This document shows positions 46,801 to 58,800 of a stretch of DNA of 64,000 nt, in pieces. The notes beneath the pieces were generated by a model. The model was not told the origin of the DNA. It saw nothing but the letters and a program-made list of their open reading frames with translations, and did no database searches. Origin of the DNA: Agelas oroides (lineage: Eukaryota > Porifera > Demospongiae > Agelasida > Agelasidae); the NCBI GenBank assembly GCA_949130485.1, contig OX422183.1, positions 12,684,543 to 12,748,542 of the forward strand, read 5' to 3'. How positions within the stretch are numbered: the first letter of the stretch is position 1; each line of letters opens with the position of its first letter. A program made the translations under genes and the position numbers.

Positions 46801-49800
46801 TCTATTTTACTGAGGAAGATACTGTAAGTATTATAAAAATGTCAGTAGTCTTACCATCTTCTGGCAGCTGAACGGTGATATTTCCAGTATATGGACCTGC
46901 ACCTGTTGTAACAGCAGCCACACGACATGTATAGGTGTAGTAGGGGTGTAAAGATTGTAGTGTGACTAGAGTGTAGTTTGACTGCTCTTGGAAGGCCAAA
47001 GTGGTATCATATTCAGTCACAGCAACAACATAGTGTCGAATGTATCCATTTGTCTGGTCGGATGTTGGTGGATCCCAGGAGAGTGTGATAGATTTTGAGT
47101 TCATGGCAATGACGGAGAGGTTGCTAGGTGCAGCACTGGGGGCTGTAAGAAAGACATCAGTGGATAAAACAATACATGGGTGGATACACCATTTCAAGCT
47201 TAATTACACCACTTTGCATACATATCCATGTGGTCACTGTAGGAACATCACCTATGGTTTAACGGACACAAGAATCTTACACCACCCACATACTAGTCAG
47301 ATAAACACCAGTGGTACCTACCATGATAACTACCAGTACCTTAAAACTCGGGATATTATTAAGCACTGGTGCCTATTTTCCACATTAGCAGCCAGAATGG
47401 GTACATTAAATTGTGCAGTGCTTATATTCATGGAGTACTAATAAACAGAATTAATGTTACAGTAAAGTACAGCTTAGTGTTGTTTTAGTATAGAGTTTGT
47501 GCTTTAGTTTAGTAGTTAGTTTATGGATTTGGAAAATAATTTAGTTACAATTTCCATATTTTACCATTTTTTTAGGTAGAGCTACACTTGTGCAAACCTA
47601 TTGCGAATTTCTAAACTCAAATGTTTCACAGTATTATGTCAGCATTTTAAGAAGACCTTTGATTTCAATAAACGTGGGAGTCTACCAAGCTGCATTATAA
47701 TCTTTTGAGTAATGAGTTTCTCTTTCACTATGAATAATCTAATTTGGCCCTTGTATCCTATCAGGGTGTGAGTAAAGTTGACATAGCTACCTATAATAGT
47801 CATCTGTTACTTACACACCAAAAAGTGAAAACTTCCACGTTTTGCTGTATGGCGACGTATACATGCATGCATCAAACACTGCACCGCTGCAATGCTACTA
47901 ATCTCATCATGTAAGTGGTCTGGAGACTCATGAGATCAGTGCACGGAGAGCGAGCTACTTTCGAAGGCGAAGTTATCTCTATTTGCATTGTGTGGTAGAG
48001 GGCAGTAGGTCATGCTTTCAGCGGTTAAACTTGTCTCTGCTATAGTACTCTAGATTCCTGGGAAGAATTAGTTAATCAGTTCATTTTTAACATAATGTAC
48101 TCGCTCAAGCTCGCCCCATTTCACTAGTAGCTATTCATGAATGGTGCCCAAGTAAGCAGTATGTATCCTGCATGAGTCAATGCCTGAAAGTATATCTGAA
48201 CTTTGTGTGCATAGTGCATGCAATTGTCTTGTACCAGGTCGGTTTTTGTGGCTACAAATTATACTAAACTTTGACAATCAGATTTGCGAAAGGCGAGGTT
48301 ATTCCAAATTTGACCATCTATTTTGCTCCACAGTAACATCATTGTGACGTTAAGGGGGGTACACTGCGTGGCGTTATGGTGAGTATGTAGATGCAAACGT
48401 AACTGAAAATGATGGATATGCGTGATGAGGATTGGGGGTCACAACTTAATGTAACAGTGACATTATTGTTTAATAATGAGATTTTTAGATGTTATGAGGT
48501 GGAAGAGAGGAAGTTAAGTTAACCCTTTTAGCCCGACGCGCATGCCCAGAAATCGATTGCCAGACTCCTCTGACCCGAGTCTCGGGTCAGAGAGCGACGG
48601 ACCAGAGCGAGAAAATGGCGGTTTGCCATCTCTGAAGGAGAAACGATGATACGCCTTTGTGACAAGACAGACAGTCCTTACTAGTAGACTTCTCTTGTGT
48701 TCCTTCTGACCTGTGAAGCTGTTTTCCATCCCAAGCACTCTGGGTGTACGAGCAAGTAGTGGAAGAGTGTTTATTGCCCTTGCTGTCTGTCTGAATGATG
48801 CGGATCGGTGTTGGTGGGTCTGGCCTGGAGCTCTTTGGTTTCTGGCTGCTGTCATCGCTAATGAGGACGATGGATGTGGCAGATCCTGAGGATATGACAT
48901 GGAGGTGGCAGCTCCTGTTACAGACTATAAGTATGTTGAGAGACTTTTTGACAAGGATGATTCAGTCTGAATGAGCAACATAAGACAGTAAGCCTGGTGA
49001 TGAAGACTTCTCGGTTGGATTATCTCATTGTGTACCCTGTCGTGTTGTGTTTGTGTCTCCCCTAAACCCTATTTGTTGACGGATGGATTGGCAAAACTTT
49101 CTGGCAAGTCATACAAATCATTGACCTAGCCTGTGTGGGTGACCATGCCTACTATGAGGTGACCATGCCTCTGCCGCCATATCCATGGATCACCTGTTTC
49201 CTTCAAGACGTGACAGCACTAGCATTTCACAAAGGGAATTCCTGTTTATGTTCTGTGTGTATTGTTTTTTGCGCTGTCTGCTCTGTATTGGGCGAGTTGC
49301 AGAATGAATGAACTTTGAACTTTGAACTTTGCCTGGTTACGAGAGAAGCTAATAAAAAATGGCGATTTTGTGTAGTGTTGATTCATTCCGTCATATCTTT
49401 TAAAATAGCTGAGTTCAGGCAATGATAGTTAGGCTTAGCTTAGTTGAAAACAAGCCTGCTTTACTCAGAATGTAGTCAGAAGACCTGCTAGTGAAGTCCG
49501 AAGAAGCTACAACGGTGGAAACGTAGGTACCCGCTGTGTACCTGAAAATGACCGATAATACACAGCAAAAGTTGGCAGACAGTTTCAGCGAAGGTACGTT
49601 TCAACTGTCGTTGACACGATTACATAGTATATAGATGATAGAACATGTAGCGTGTGGATATAAGCTGTACTGTAGCCAACTACGATCGGCAGGCAAACTG
49701 CGAACGCGATTTTGAGGGGAAGTACCTATAGGACACAGCAGCTAATTATGCTTCGATTGACTTCCTGTTACACTTATAACTAACTCCAAGTCCAAAAAGG

Positions 49801-52800
49801 CGCAGCGATCACGATAAATAGCGGAAGCGAAGTGCGGGCGCATTTGGCCGCTATCGGGTGTAATGGGATAATTATTAAGGCCAGCAGTCACCGGGAATTG
49901 AACCCAGGACACCTGGCTTGTGCAGCCAGTGCTCTGCCACTGAGCTACCACAACCACACAATCACCAGCCCTCACAATCCTCTATATGTACTGTTCAGGT
50001 GGTATATACTGAAAATGCCTCAGTCACACACCTGGCAACCTTTCAGTATGTGCCGTTGAAACTCTGTTAGGGGTCAACCGGAAAATTCTCTCCAGCAGAA
50101 GAGATCACATGTTGAGTGGTTTGGTCACTCTAAATGCTACATTAAGGCCTGACTTCAGTCGTTCTAAGGATTCACGTTTACACTAGCGCATTGCGCTGGA
50201 GCGCAAACGATATTATAATGCTTCAGTTTACATAGCACGCATTAGTGTTGCCTGGGCGGCTGCTTCTGCTTTGTATGGTACACTAACTAACCGCTGGAAT
50301 GTGCGCTAAGTAAACCTTGATGTAATATTTGCTGACGTGGCCGCATAATGGCCGCTCGAAACGAAGGTCCTGACTACTTTGCGTTAGGCTCCTCGTGATT
50401 GTGACTTAAAACGAACCACCAAAGGTTTGTCTTACTTTTGGCCTCTTGGTATTTTGCATGGTATGCATGAAACGGCAGCTTTAGGCCGAGTTATGCTGCC
50501 TAGAAGGCATTTTAAGCTGGAAAATGTACTTCTGCAAGCCATAACTTCAGAATGCGGAGTACTCTGGGTTTTGCCAAGAGCTTTTTGTAATGATCCCTGT
50601 CACATCTAGTACCTGTGAAACGCAGGACCAGTTTGGGTAAGTGGAAGTCGGCCGCCTCGACGAAAGTTTGTTGAAGAGTGCGCGAGTTTGCCGGGAAATT
50701 CGTTTACCATAGTGACGTCATTGGTAGGTGTGGTTGAAAACACAAATGAAGCAATGTCCATACTATCACTGTTGAAAGTTTGAAGTAAAAAGCTTGAACA
50801 GTTTTGTAAATATGACCAAGAATATAACACTTAAAAATTCAGCTAAAATTTTGTGGCACTTCCGAGAGTCAGCACCTGAGTTATAGATTCTGGCCTCGCG
50901 CATGCTGGAAAGAACACTTAAGTTTATGGTACACAGCTCCCTATGCACAGTGAATTTGCCACTACCTAGTAGGAAAAAGAGAGCCCATAGCATGGTTCTG
51001 ACATTACGCTTACTGTGTTCATTGAACCAGCGTATGTACTGTTTACTAGGTTATTAATGCTGCATTCTCACTCAATATCACAAGCATTTCTATTACAATC
51101 ACTTCCATCCACAAAGGCCTCATACTGCAAGCCCAGGGTATGGGTAAATTGGATATGATGCCAAACATCATTCAGCATACTTGCGGCGAGCGAAAAGCAC
51201 GAGGTGCAGAGGCTCAGACGTTTAGTTTAGTTGAGTGCTGTAGTGTCGTAGCTGTGAGTAGTGCGGCCCTGTTCCACACACAACTACTGTTCAGCTCTTT
51301 TGTGTACTTGAGCTTAGTACCAACGATACATTGCGTATTCTAGTTAAAGCCCAGCCCAGCACTCGAAGCACCGGACCACGGTCATCTACTAGGCTTGGCA
51401 TATGACCATGGGCCTACACAACGAATCAGTCTTGGCCACTGCAGCCTTTCTGCTGCTTCTAGACACAAACTTGCTTTCACAAGCAGGCATTGCGCACTAC
51501 TCACAGCTTCATGACACTACAGCAGTCTACTAAACTCCTTTGATAAATGAAAAATATGTCCTTATCTTCAAAGTTCCGACCACCACATCAGGGGTTCCGC
51601 CAAGCCATAACTTAGTCATAAGCGCATTATTTGATGCTAATGCCGACAGGAAACTGGGAAAATCCCCAATCGTATGGACAGTGAAGGGTTGAAGACTCAC
51701 AAAACTGGCTGTTTGCTAACAGTTTAAGAAAGCAAAGAAGTCTATCAGCTTGGATTCCAGGTTTGTCGACTTTGATAATACAGGGTGGCGTGCCTCCTTA
51801 AGCACCCAGCCTTCTTCTTTGATGCCTTTTATTATCAGAACAAGGGTGGATCCAGGGAGGGGGGGGGATGCGAGCGTAGAACGCGAGGCGGAGAGATGCT
51901 CCCGACGCTAGCCGTAGGCTGGCGAGCTTCAGTGGTGAGAGGCGAGGAAGCGGGGCGCTTCCGCGAAGTAGCTGGCGTGTCGATCGTTGCTGCGGTCGGT
52001 CGACACTATTGACTGTAGACAGCCGAGTGACTTATATAAACTTTTAATATTTCCACTTCGGGATGAGCCTTCTTCAAAAGTGTGCTGTAGCAAAAGCGCC
52101 ATTTTTGCTTATTTCTCTTTCTTCGTTCAGCCTTCAATGATTCAACAACGATATCTCGAAAATGGTTCAAGTACTCACTGTGAATTTAGTACGAAAGTGA
52201 TGCTCATCACAGCGCGGAGCTCTACGACCACTCAGCGTCTTCTAGCTTCAAATTCTCCCTAGTCGATAAAGCTGTTCACAGCACTGCCCGGCCTGCTGTC
52301 CGCTTTGTAGGATGCCATTTTCTAAGTTAGTACACATGCGCACACGTATAGTCTGGTTCCCAGGACAGCGAGGTATAAGTGTTCGCGGCTGAAGAGAAGA
52401 CACTGACGTATCGCATTCAACAGTTGATGGGAAGGCTGTGCCCGTACCATGACTTCAGAGGAAGAGAGCTATGTACTCCCCAGAGGTACCTGGCACAGGG
52501 AGCTTGAGAATGCCTGCCTAAAGGGCTTTTGTGAGGGAAGTGGCAGCTCCTGAGCAACTAGCCGGTTTGCTATTTGAAGACGTGAGATAAGTCTTGGACG
52601 ATGGCGTTTTGCATTGTGAACTGAACAAGAAGCTGTAACAGGGTGGTTTTCACCTAGAATGACGACGTGACACCGACAAAGGCGTATTTTTTGCGGGGAC
52701 ACACTTTCGACTTAGTCTCTGGATGGCATTGCATATGCGCATGCGCCGTGCCACACCATCTGTGTACTTAAAAGGGCGTGTTGAACGTGATCAAGCAAAA

Positions 52801-55800
52801 CGACTGCCAATTAAGAAGGCTGCCGTTGGAAAGAGAGCAACAAAGAATTCAGCCCATAACTACAATGTACTTCCAGTGAACTGTGAGCAAGACTGAAAAA
52901 AAAAATCAACTGTGTTGCATTAACTCTTTTCAGAACACAATTCAGTTTTTTTTTTTTTGGTTCTTTTTCTTGTCTGTATTGTTGTCTGTTTAGGTTTCTT
53001 TTTCCTGAGACTCCTTTATACTAGCTGCAGCTATTGACCCATTGGGCCTCATTTTTCTTCAATTTGTTTCAACATAAAAAAAAGGACTGGAAAGTATCTG
53101 GCAACTGTTCCATTTCTGTTGTCTCTTCTGGAAATAATTTGCCAAAAATGGGCAGCAGTTAGAATTATCTTGCATTTACCTGATTGGTATATAACCCAGA
53201 GATTCACACTGAACCGTCTATTGAACTGCTATTCTGTGTGGTAGCTGGGAATGGTGTGAGAGTCTGTAGAATCATGTTGATTGAACGTGATCGAGCCAAA
53301 CGATACCACGAAGATGGCAATTGGAAAGGAGGCTATCATTCAGGTAACCTTTAACATCAACAACTTCAGCCTATTACTACAATGCACTATCAGTGAACTG
53401 TGAACAAAACAGGTAAGTATCTGCCACCGTTCAATTTCTGTTGTCTCCCTATAAGTCATAATTTGCCAGGGACAATGTTGGTGCACCATATAGTCAGCCC
53501 AACATTCCGCTGTCTTAGAAACTCTCAGGGAAAGTTCTCCCAGGAATGGGCAGCAATTAGAACAAGCTTATGTTGTCCTGACGGGTAGCCAAAAAAAAAA
53601 TGCAGAGATCCATACTTAACTGTCTATTGAGCTCAAGTTTAAAGCAAGAGGTTAAAAGTAGTGAGACTTGCCTGGTGGCGGACATTGAAACAGTGACCTT
53701 GTAGGGATCAAGGCTAGCAAGAGTCTAAGCAGAAACAAACAAGACCACAATTTGAAGCAAGAACTGAAATACCATGTTCTTCAATGATATACAACTGTAA
53801 CTCATGGACTAATAAGTAATTCGTGGCTATGAGGCATCGTTGGCATTACACAGCTAGATGACGAACAAACTGAACCAGTTAGTACACTTGAACTATATAC
53901 TCCAACCATGGCACAAGACACCGTTAGAAAAATTCCTTTGTTAATGTTATATTATTACTTTCATGTTGTGTACTGTTCAGTAAAAATTAATGCGATTTAA
54001 TACAAAAGTGTGGTGTCCCAGCTATAACTGTGTGTGTTACACAAAATCCTCATTCGTATGCAGGCCTTCCCACTGTGCAGCTTTATAGACCATGCATAGA
54101 AAGACAGCACAAGGGAACAAGACTAACTAGAGTAACTGTTGTTTTAGGTCATACTAATCTAATTTTATGTTGCTCAGACTAGATGACTTTTCAAAGAGGT
54201 AGGCTTAAAAATAGTAGCATGATTGCTATAAAACATACACTAACAGTTCCCTAAAAGAGTCAGCCCATCTACAGTTGATGATCTTGGCCAATTTTCAGGC
54301 CCTATTTTGGTGAGTATGCTTGTAATTAATTAATTATCGATGCAAAAGATGACACTACTCCGACAGTCTGCTTGCAGACTCATGCATAATTATGCCGTCG
54401 ACAATCATTTTTGAGTAACATCTTGCCAATATTTGGGTTGGTCAGGTCTGAGCAACATAAATGGTATGGCCTTAATCATTAGCTACATCTACAAATAAAC
54501 AGATTACTCTTGTAACAATCATAACTGAAGTCCTTGGAAGTTTTATTTTGCATCCTGTAAAATCTGAGAAGGTCAATAGCCCTGCTTACATTTAGCACTT
54601 GGACTGTTTCAGATCGATTTAAACTGGTTTTGCCAAACCACGTCATTATGTGGTTTACACAGAGTGGTCTCCAAAGTGCATTGGGGCCATTTAACACAGC
54701 TGCCCTGAACCAATTTCAAACTGACTCATTTTGAGACTGGTTTAACAGTGCTAGTATAAATGGGGCTATTCAGTGTGTTGTTCTGGTATTGTGCATGATC
54801 AAAGGACAAGGTTTGAAAGACTAGACAAGTTTATTATTGCAATGTTACAACTGCTATATCAATCTCTTCATCAGGCTTGAAAAAATTGCTGATGGAGATT
54901 GTAAAGTGGCAGTTGAAACATTGCAAGATTCAAATTTGTTCAGTGAAAGTGTAACAGAAAAGACCCAGAGATTCTGTGGGTTGTTGAAGCAGTAGTTTCA
55001 AGAGGGTCTGGGAACAAGACTATTGAAGCAGTGAGGCTAAACGGCTGCCTGGTTGATGAGTGTAGGGAATCACTGATATATTGGAACTTTGAACAATGCA
55101 ACCTTGATTTATTGACAAGTTTTGACCATCACCCATCAGGTAAACGCAAGATAATTCTAATTGCTGCCCATTCCTGCGACAACATTCCCTGAGAGTTTCC
55201 AGGTTGCTGGAATGTCTTACTGGCTAGAATAAACTATATGGCGCACTATCATAATTGTTCTTTGGTAAATTATTTCTTGAGGAGACAATGGAAATGGAAC
55301 AGTGGCCAGATACTTTCCAGTTTTGCTCACAGTTCACTGGAAGCACATTGTAGTTATAGGCTGAAGTTCTTTGTTGCTAAAAATCATCTGAGGAGTAGCT
55401 CTCCTTCCAACTGGAGTCTTCTAGGCAGTGATTATGTTCAACACGCCATTCTCAAAGGTCTAAGTACACAGAGGGTGTGGCAAGGTGCATGCACATATGC
55501 ATTACCATCCAGAGACTAAGCCCAAAGTACATCCAAAAAAATAATAAAATGCCCGACAAGGGCATTTGCCCTACAGTAGTCTCGTGCCCAGCTGGATATA
55601 ACCTACGGAAAATCCGTCTGGTAAGATAAGGTGGGCTTTTGCACACGACAGCAGGGTTTGAATGCGGCTGGCACTGACCATAGACCATATATGGAAGTTC
55701 TCACCACTAAATGGCTTCAATTATCATATCCACACAAGTGCTAGGGCACTGGTGGGCCGCTGGAGTAATTGGACATGCTACAATTTGATTGGCACGTTCA

Positions 55801-58800
55801 AATAACTCCATCGTAAGTAGAAAAGCCCAAGAATCCAGCCTTATTTTACCAGACGGATTTTCTGTAGGTTTTCCGGCTGGTCGCGAGACTACCCTATATA
55901 CAGAGGCTTTTTCACATGATGTAATCACTTTTATGAATACGAAAAAATACCAAAGACAGCGGAAAACAACTGCCATGTTGTGGATTATTGTTGTTACTGT
56001 CAAGTTGTTTGTTTTGTGCTGTATTCCTGTGTGATTTGACCAAAGAAGAGGCCAATGGAACATAGACTGTTTCCAGGGTAAATTATGGTGGAGGTTTTAT
56101 GCCATTTGTCTGTGGTGACAGTGCTACAGTTTTGCCTCTTCAAGGATCACCTGTCTCCTATACTTAAGACGAAGCAACTTAGATGCAGCTTTCACACTTA
56201 GGCAGCTTTAGTAAAGCTTGGATGGTCAGTACATATTTATGCTCTCTCAGTACAGTTTTCTGTGCTGGTCAGTTGTTATGTGATTGAAAATCTGGAAATC
56301 TGCTTCACAAAGGGCTCGAAGTCTGGTGCAGAGAGTGCTTGGCCCTTCATCAGATTGCAGCTGGCAATGTTGCACATAATTATTACATGCTTGGAACCAC
56401 TACTAAACTGTCAATGTTGTTTCAAGTTATGGGAATATAGGAGGTTTTATGCCATTTGTCTGTGGTGACAGTGCTACAGTTTTGCCTCTTCAAGGATCAC
56501 CTGTCTCCTATACCTAAGACGAAGCAACTTAGATGCAGCTTTCACACTTAGGCAAGGACTTTGTATGTCAGCTGTTTGTTTTCTGTTTGTTGTGATGTTC
56601 TGTATGCTCTATATATGCTGGGATTTCAGATATATGAACTTTGAACCCAGACCAAAGACCATGGTCATTGGTCTGGGAGTGAGACTAGTGCACACGCTGA
56701 GTTGGCAATTATGCACAGCTGGCATGCACGGTCTCTTCTCATAGTAGTGGGCAAGGCTCATGGACACCAAGTAGGTAAGGCACTGCATTCAGCTGCTTAC
56801 TTATAGCAACACTATAAAAGTACTCAGCTTTAGTAAAGCTTGGATGGTCAGTACATATTTATGCTCTGTCAGTACAGTTTTCTGTGCTGGTCAGTTGTTA
56901 TGTGATTGAAAATCTGGAAATCTGCTTCACAAAGGGCTCGAAGTCTGGTGCAGAGAGTGCTTGGCCCTTCGTCAGATTGCAGCTGGCAATGTTGCACATA
57001 ATTATTACATGCTTGGAACCACTACTAAACTGTCAATGTTGTTTCAAGTTATGGGAATATAGTTACACTTGAAAGATATAATTCCTTTAAGCTTAGGTAT
57101 TGTAACTGAGATCAACATCAAAACAAGAAAATAAAAGTGAAGGTAAATAAATATACAAATCCTTATTCATATCATCCCTACCTTGTTTGCATATTTTTTG
57201 GTATGCCATCCTTACATCTTTTTAGATTTCAAATGTTATTAATGAAGTAAACATGTCATAAATTCTATAGTTCACTCCCTGGTTTCAATCTTTTAGTTCA
57301 CTGGCATCTTATGTACTAAGTGAGCACATACTTCATACTAATAAATATAATCTTTATGGTATCGGTTAGTTCACCAGCATCAGAATTATGTACTAAACAT
57401 CTCTCACATGTTTCAAGTGTCTTTAGTTGAAATGGGTCACTGAAGGGTCCACGTCCAATGGTATGTGCTGCTACTTCACACTGGTATGTGAAATATGGAT
57501 GGAGAGATCCCAACCTAATACCATCACCAAGTGAAAAGAAGGTCCATCTCTGTCCTGTTTCTATCTCCATTAGATCCGCCTCATAGTACAGGATGATGCC
57601 ATTGATGTCAACTGGTGGTGGGGGTAACCAGGTGAAGGAAAGGACAGTGGAGCTCTGGGCAACACCACTCACTGACTGTGGTGGTGATGATGGAACTGCC
57701 AAAAAAAAAGACAGCAGTGAAACAATTGCACTACATATATCCCACTTGCACTAATACATGGTACCTGCTTGCAGAGTCCTAAGAGTGACAGGCTGAGTTG
57801 CATTTCCTAGTCCAAATGCATTCCTTGCCTTGACAGTGCAAGCATACACTGTGTACTCCTCCAGTGTTTGAGGAAAAGTGTAGGTGGTAGTATTGGCATC
57901 AACATCAACATATATGTTTGACACATTAGCAAACTGTCCCTGTGTAGCAATCACTTGGTAGGAGGACACAGCAGTAAGCGAGTTCAAGAAAGTTACGTTA
58001 GGTGCCTGCCAGGTGAGTGTAGCTGTCCTGTTGCCAACACCAGAAACTTGCAGGTTTGTTGGTGGCAGTGGTGGAACTGCAATAACCGCATATATTCATG
58101 AAAACAATTAAGCACTATATCACTAGTTACAGGTATCATTTACTGCTATTATCTGTTTGTGTCAATATGAATACAAAAAAGCTAGCCGTCTGTAACAAAG
58201 GTATAGTAGACCACACTACAAAAACTACTTAGTTAAAATGACCATGAGTGAAGGTTACTGCAGTTTCAGAGTTCATTGAACAGGTGATTAAAGAAATCAA
58301 AAACACAATTATCATCAATCAACCCCCTCACAATCCATCAAGCTTCAAAGAGCTAGCAGAGACACTTGTTTGCTAGCCAATATATAAGTTTATATGCATC
58401 CATCTGCTGGCTATTATCCGGTTCTGAACTGGATAATTGCCAGCATATGGATGCCGATGAACTGATATAGGTTGGCCTGCTGACAAGTGTCTGTACTAGC
58501 TCTTTGAAGCTTGATGGAATTGTGAGGGGTTGATGGATGATAATTGTGTTTTGGAATTCCTTTAATCATACTACCTACTTGTTCAATGAACCCTGAAACT
58601 GCAGTAACCATGCATTTGTAGTCATTTTAACCAAGTATTTTTTGCAGTGCAGCTGCTATTACATAGATACAAATGTGAAGTGGGATCAAGCATTTGGCTG
58701 AATCAAGGTAATTGTCAGTATAGTAGACTGGCACATCATAGTAACCAGCTGACATCCTCTGGCTATCACAGGATTCGAATTCTTGATACAAGCACATGGG

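Noticed and set aside
48514-48900. 128-codon GC-rich minus ORF
   Set aside because: No recognised motif, low-complexity Ser/Arg/Pro composition, and no splice partner. Left undecided, not called a gene.
49880-49962. Functional tRNA gene on minus
   Set aside because: D and T arms are good, but the acceptor stem has mismatches and the residue before the anticodon is G instead of T. A non-tRNA tail follows. Better explained as a SINE head.
56262-57072. Two nearly identical ORFs of 62-68 codons as paralogous genes
   Set aside because: They are identical because the DNA block Y is duplicated; the end of one runs into unrelated sequence and no domain is seen.
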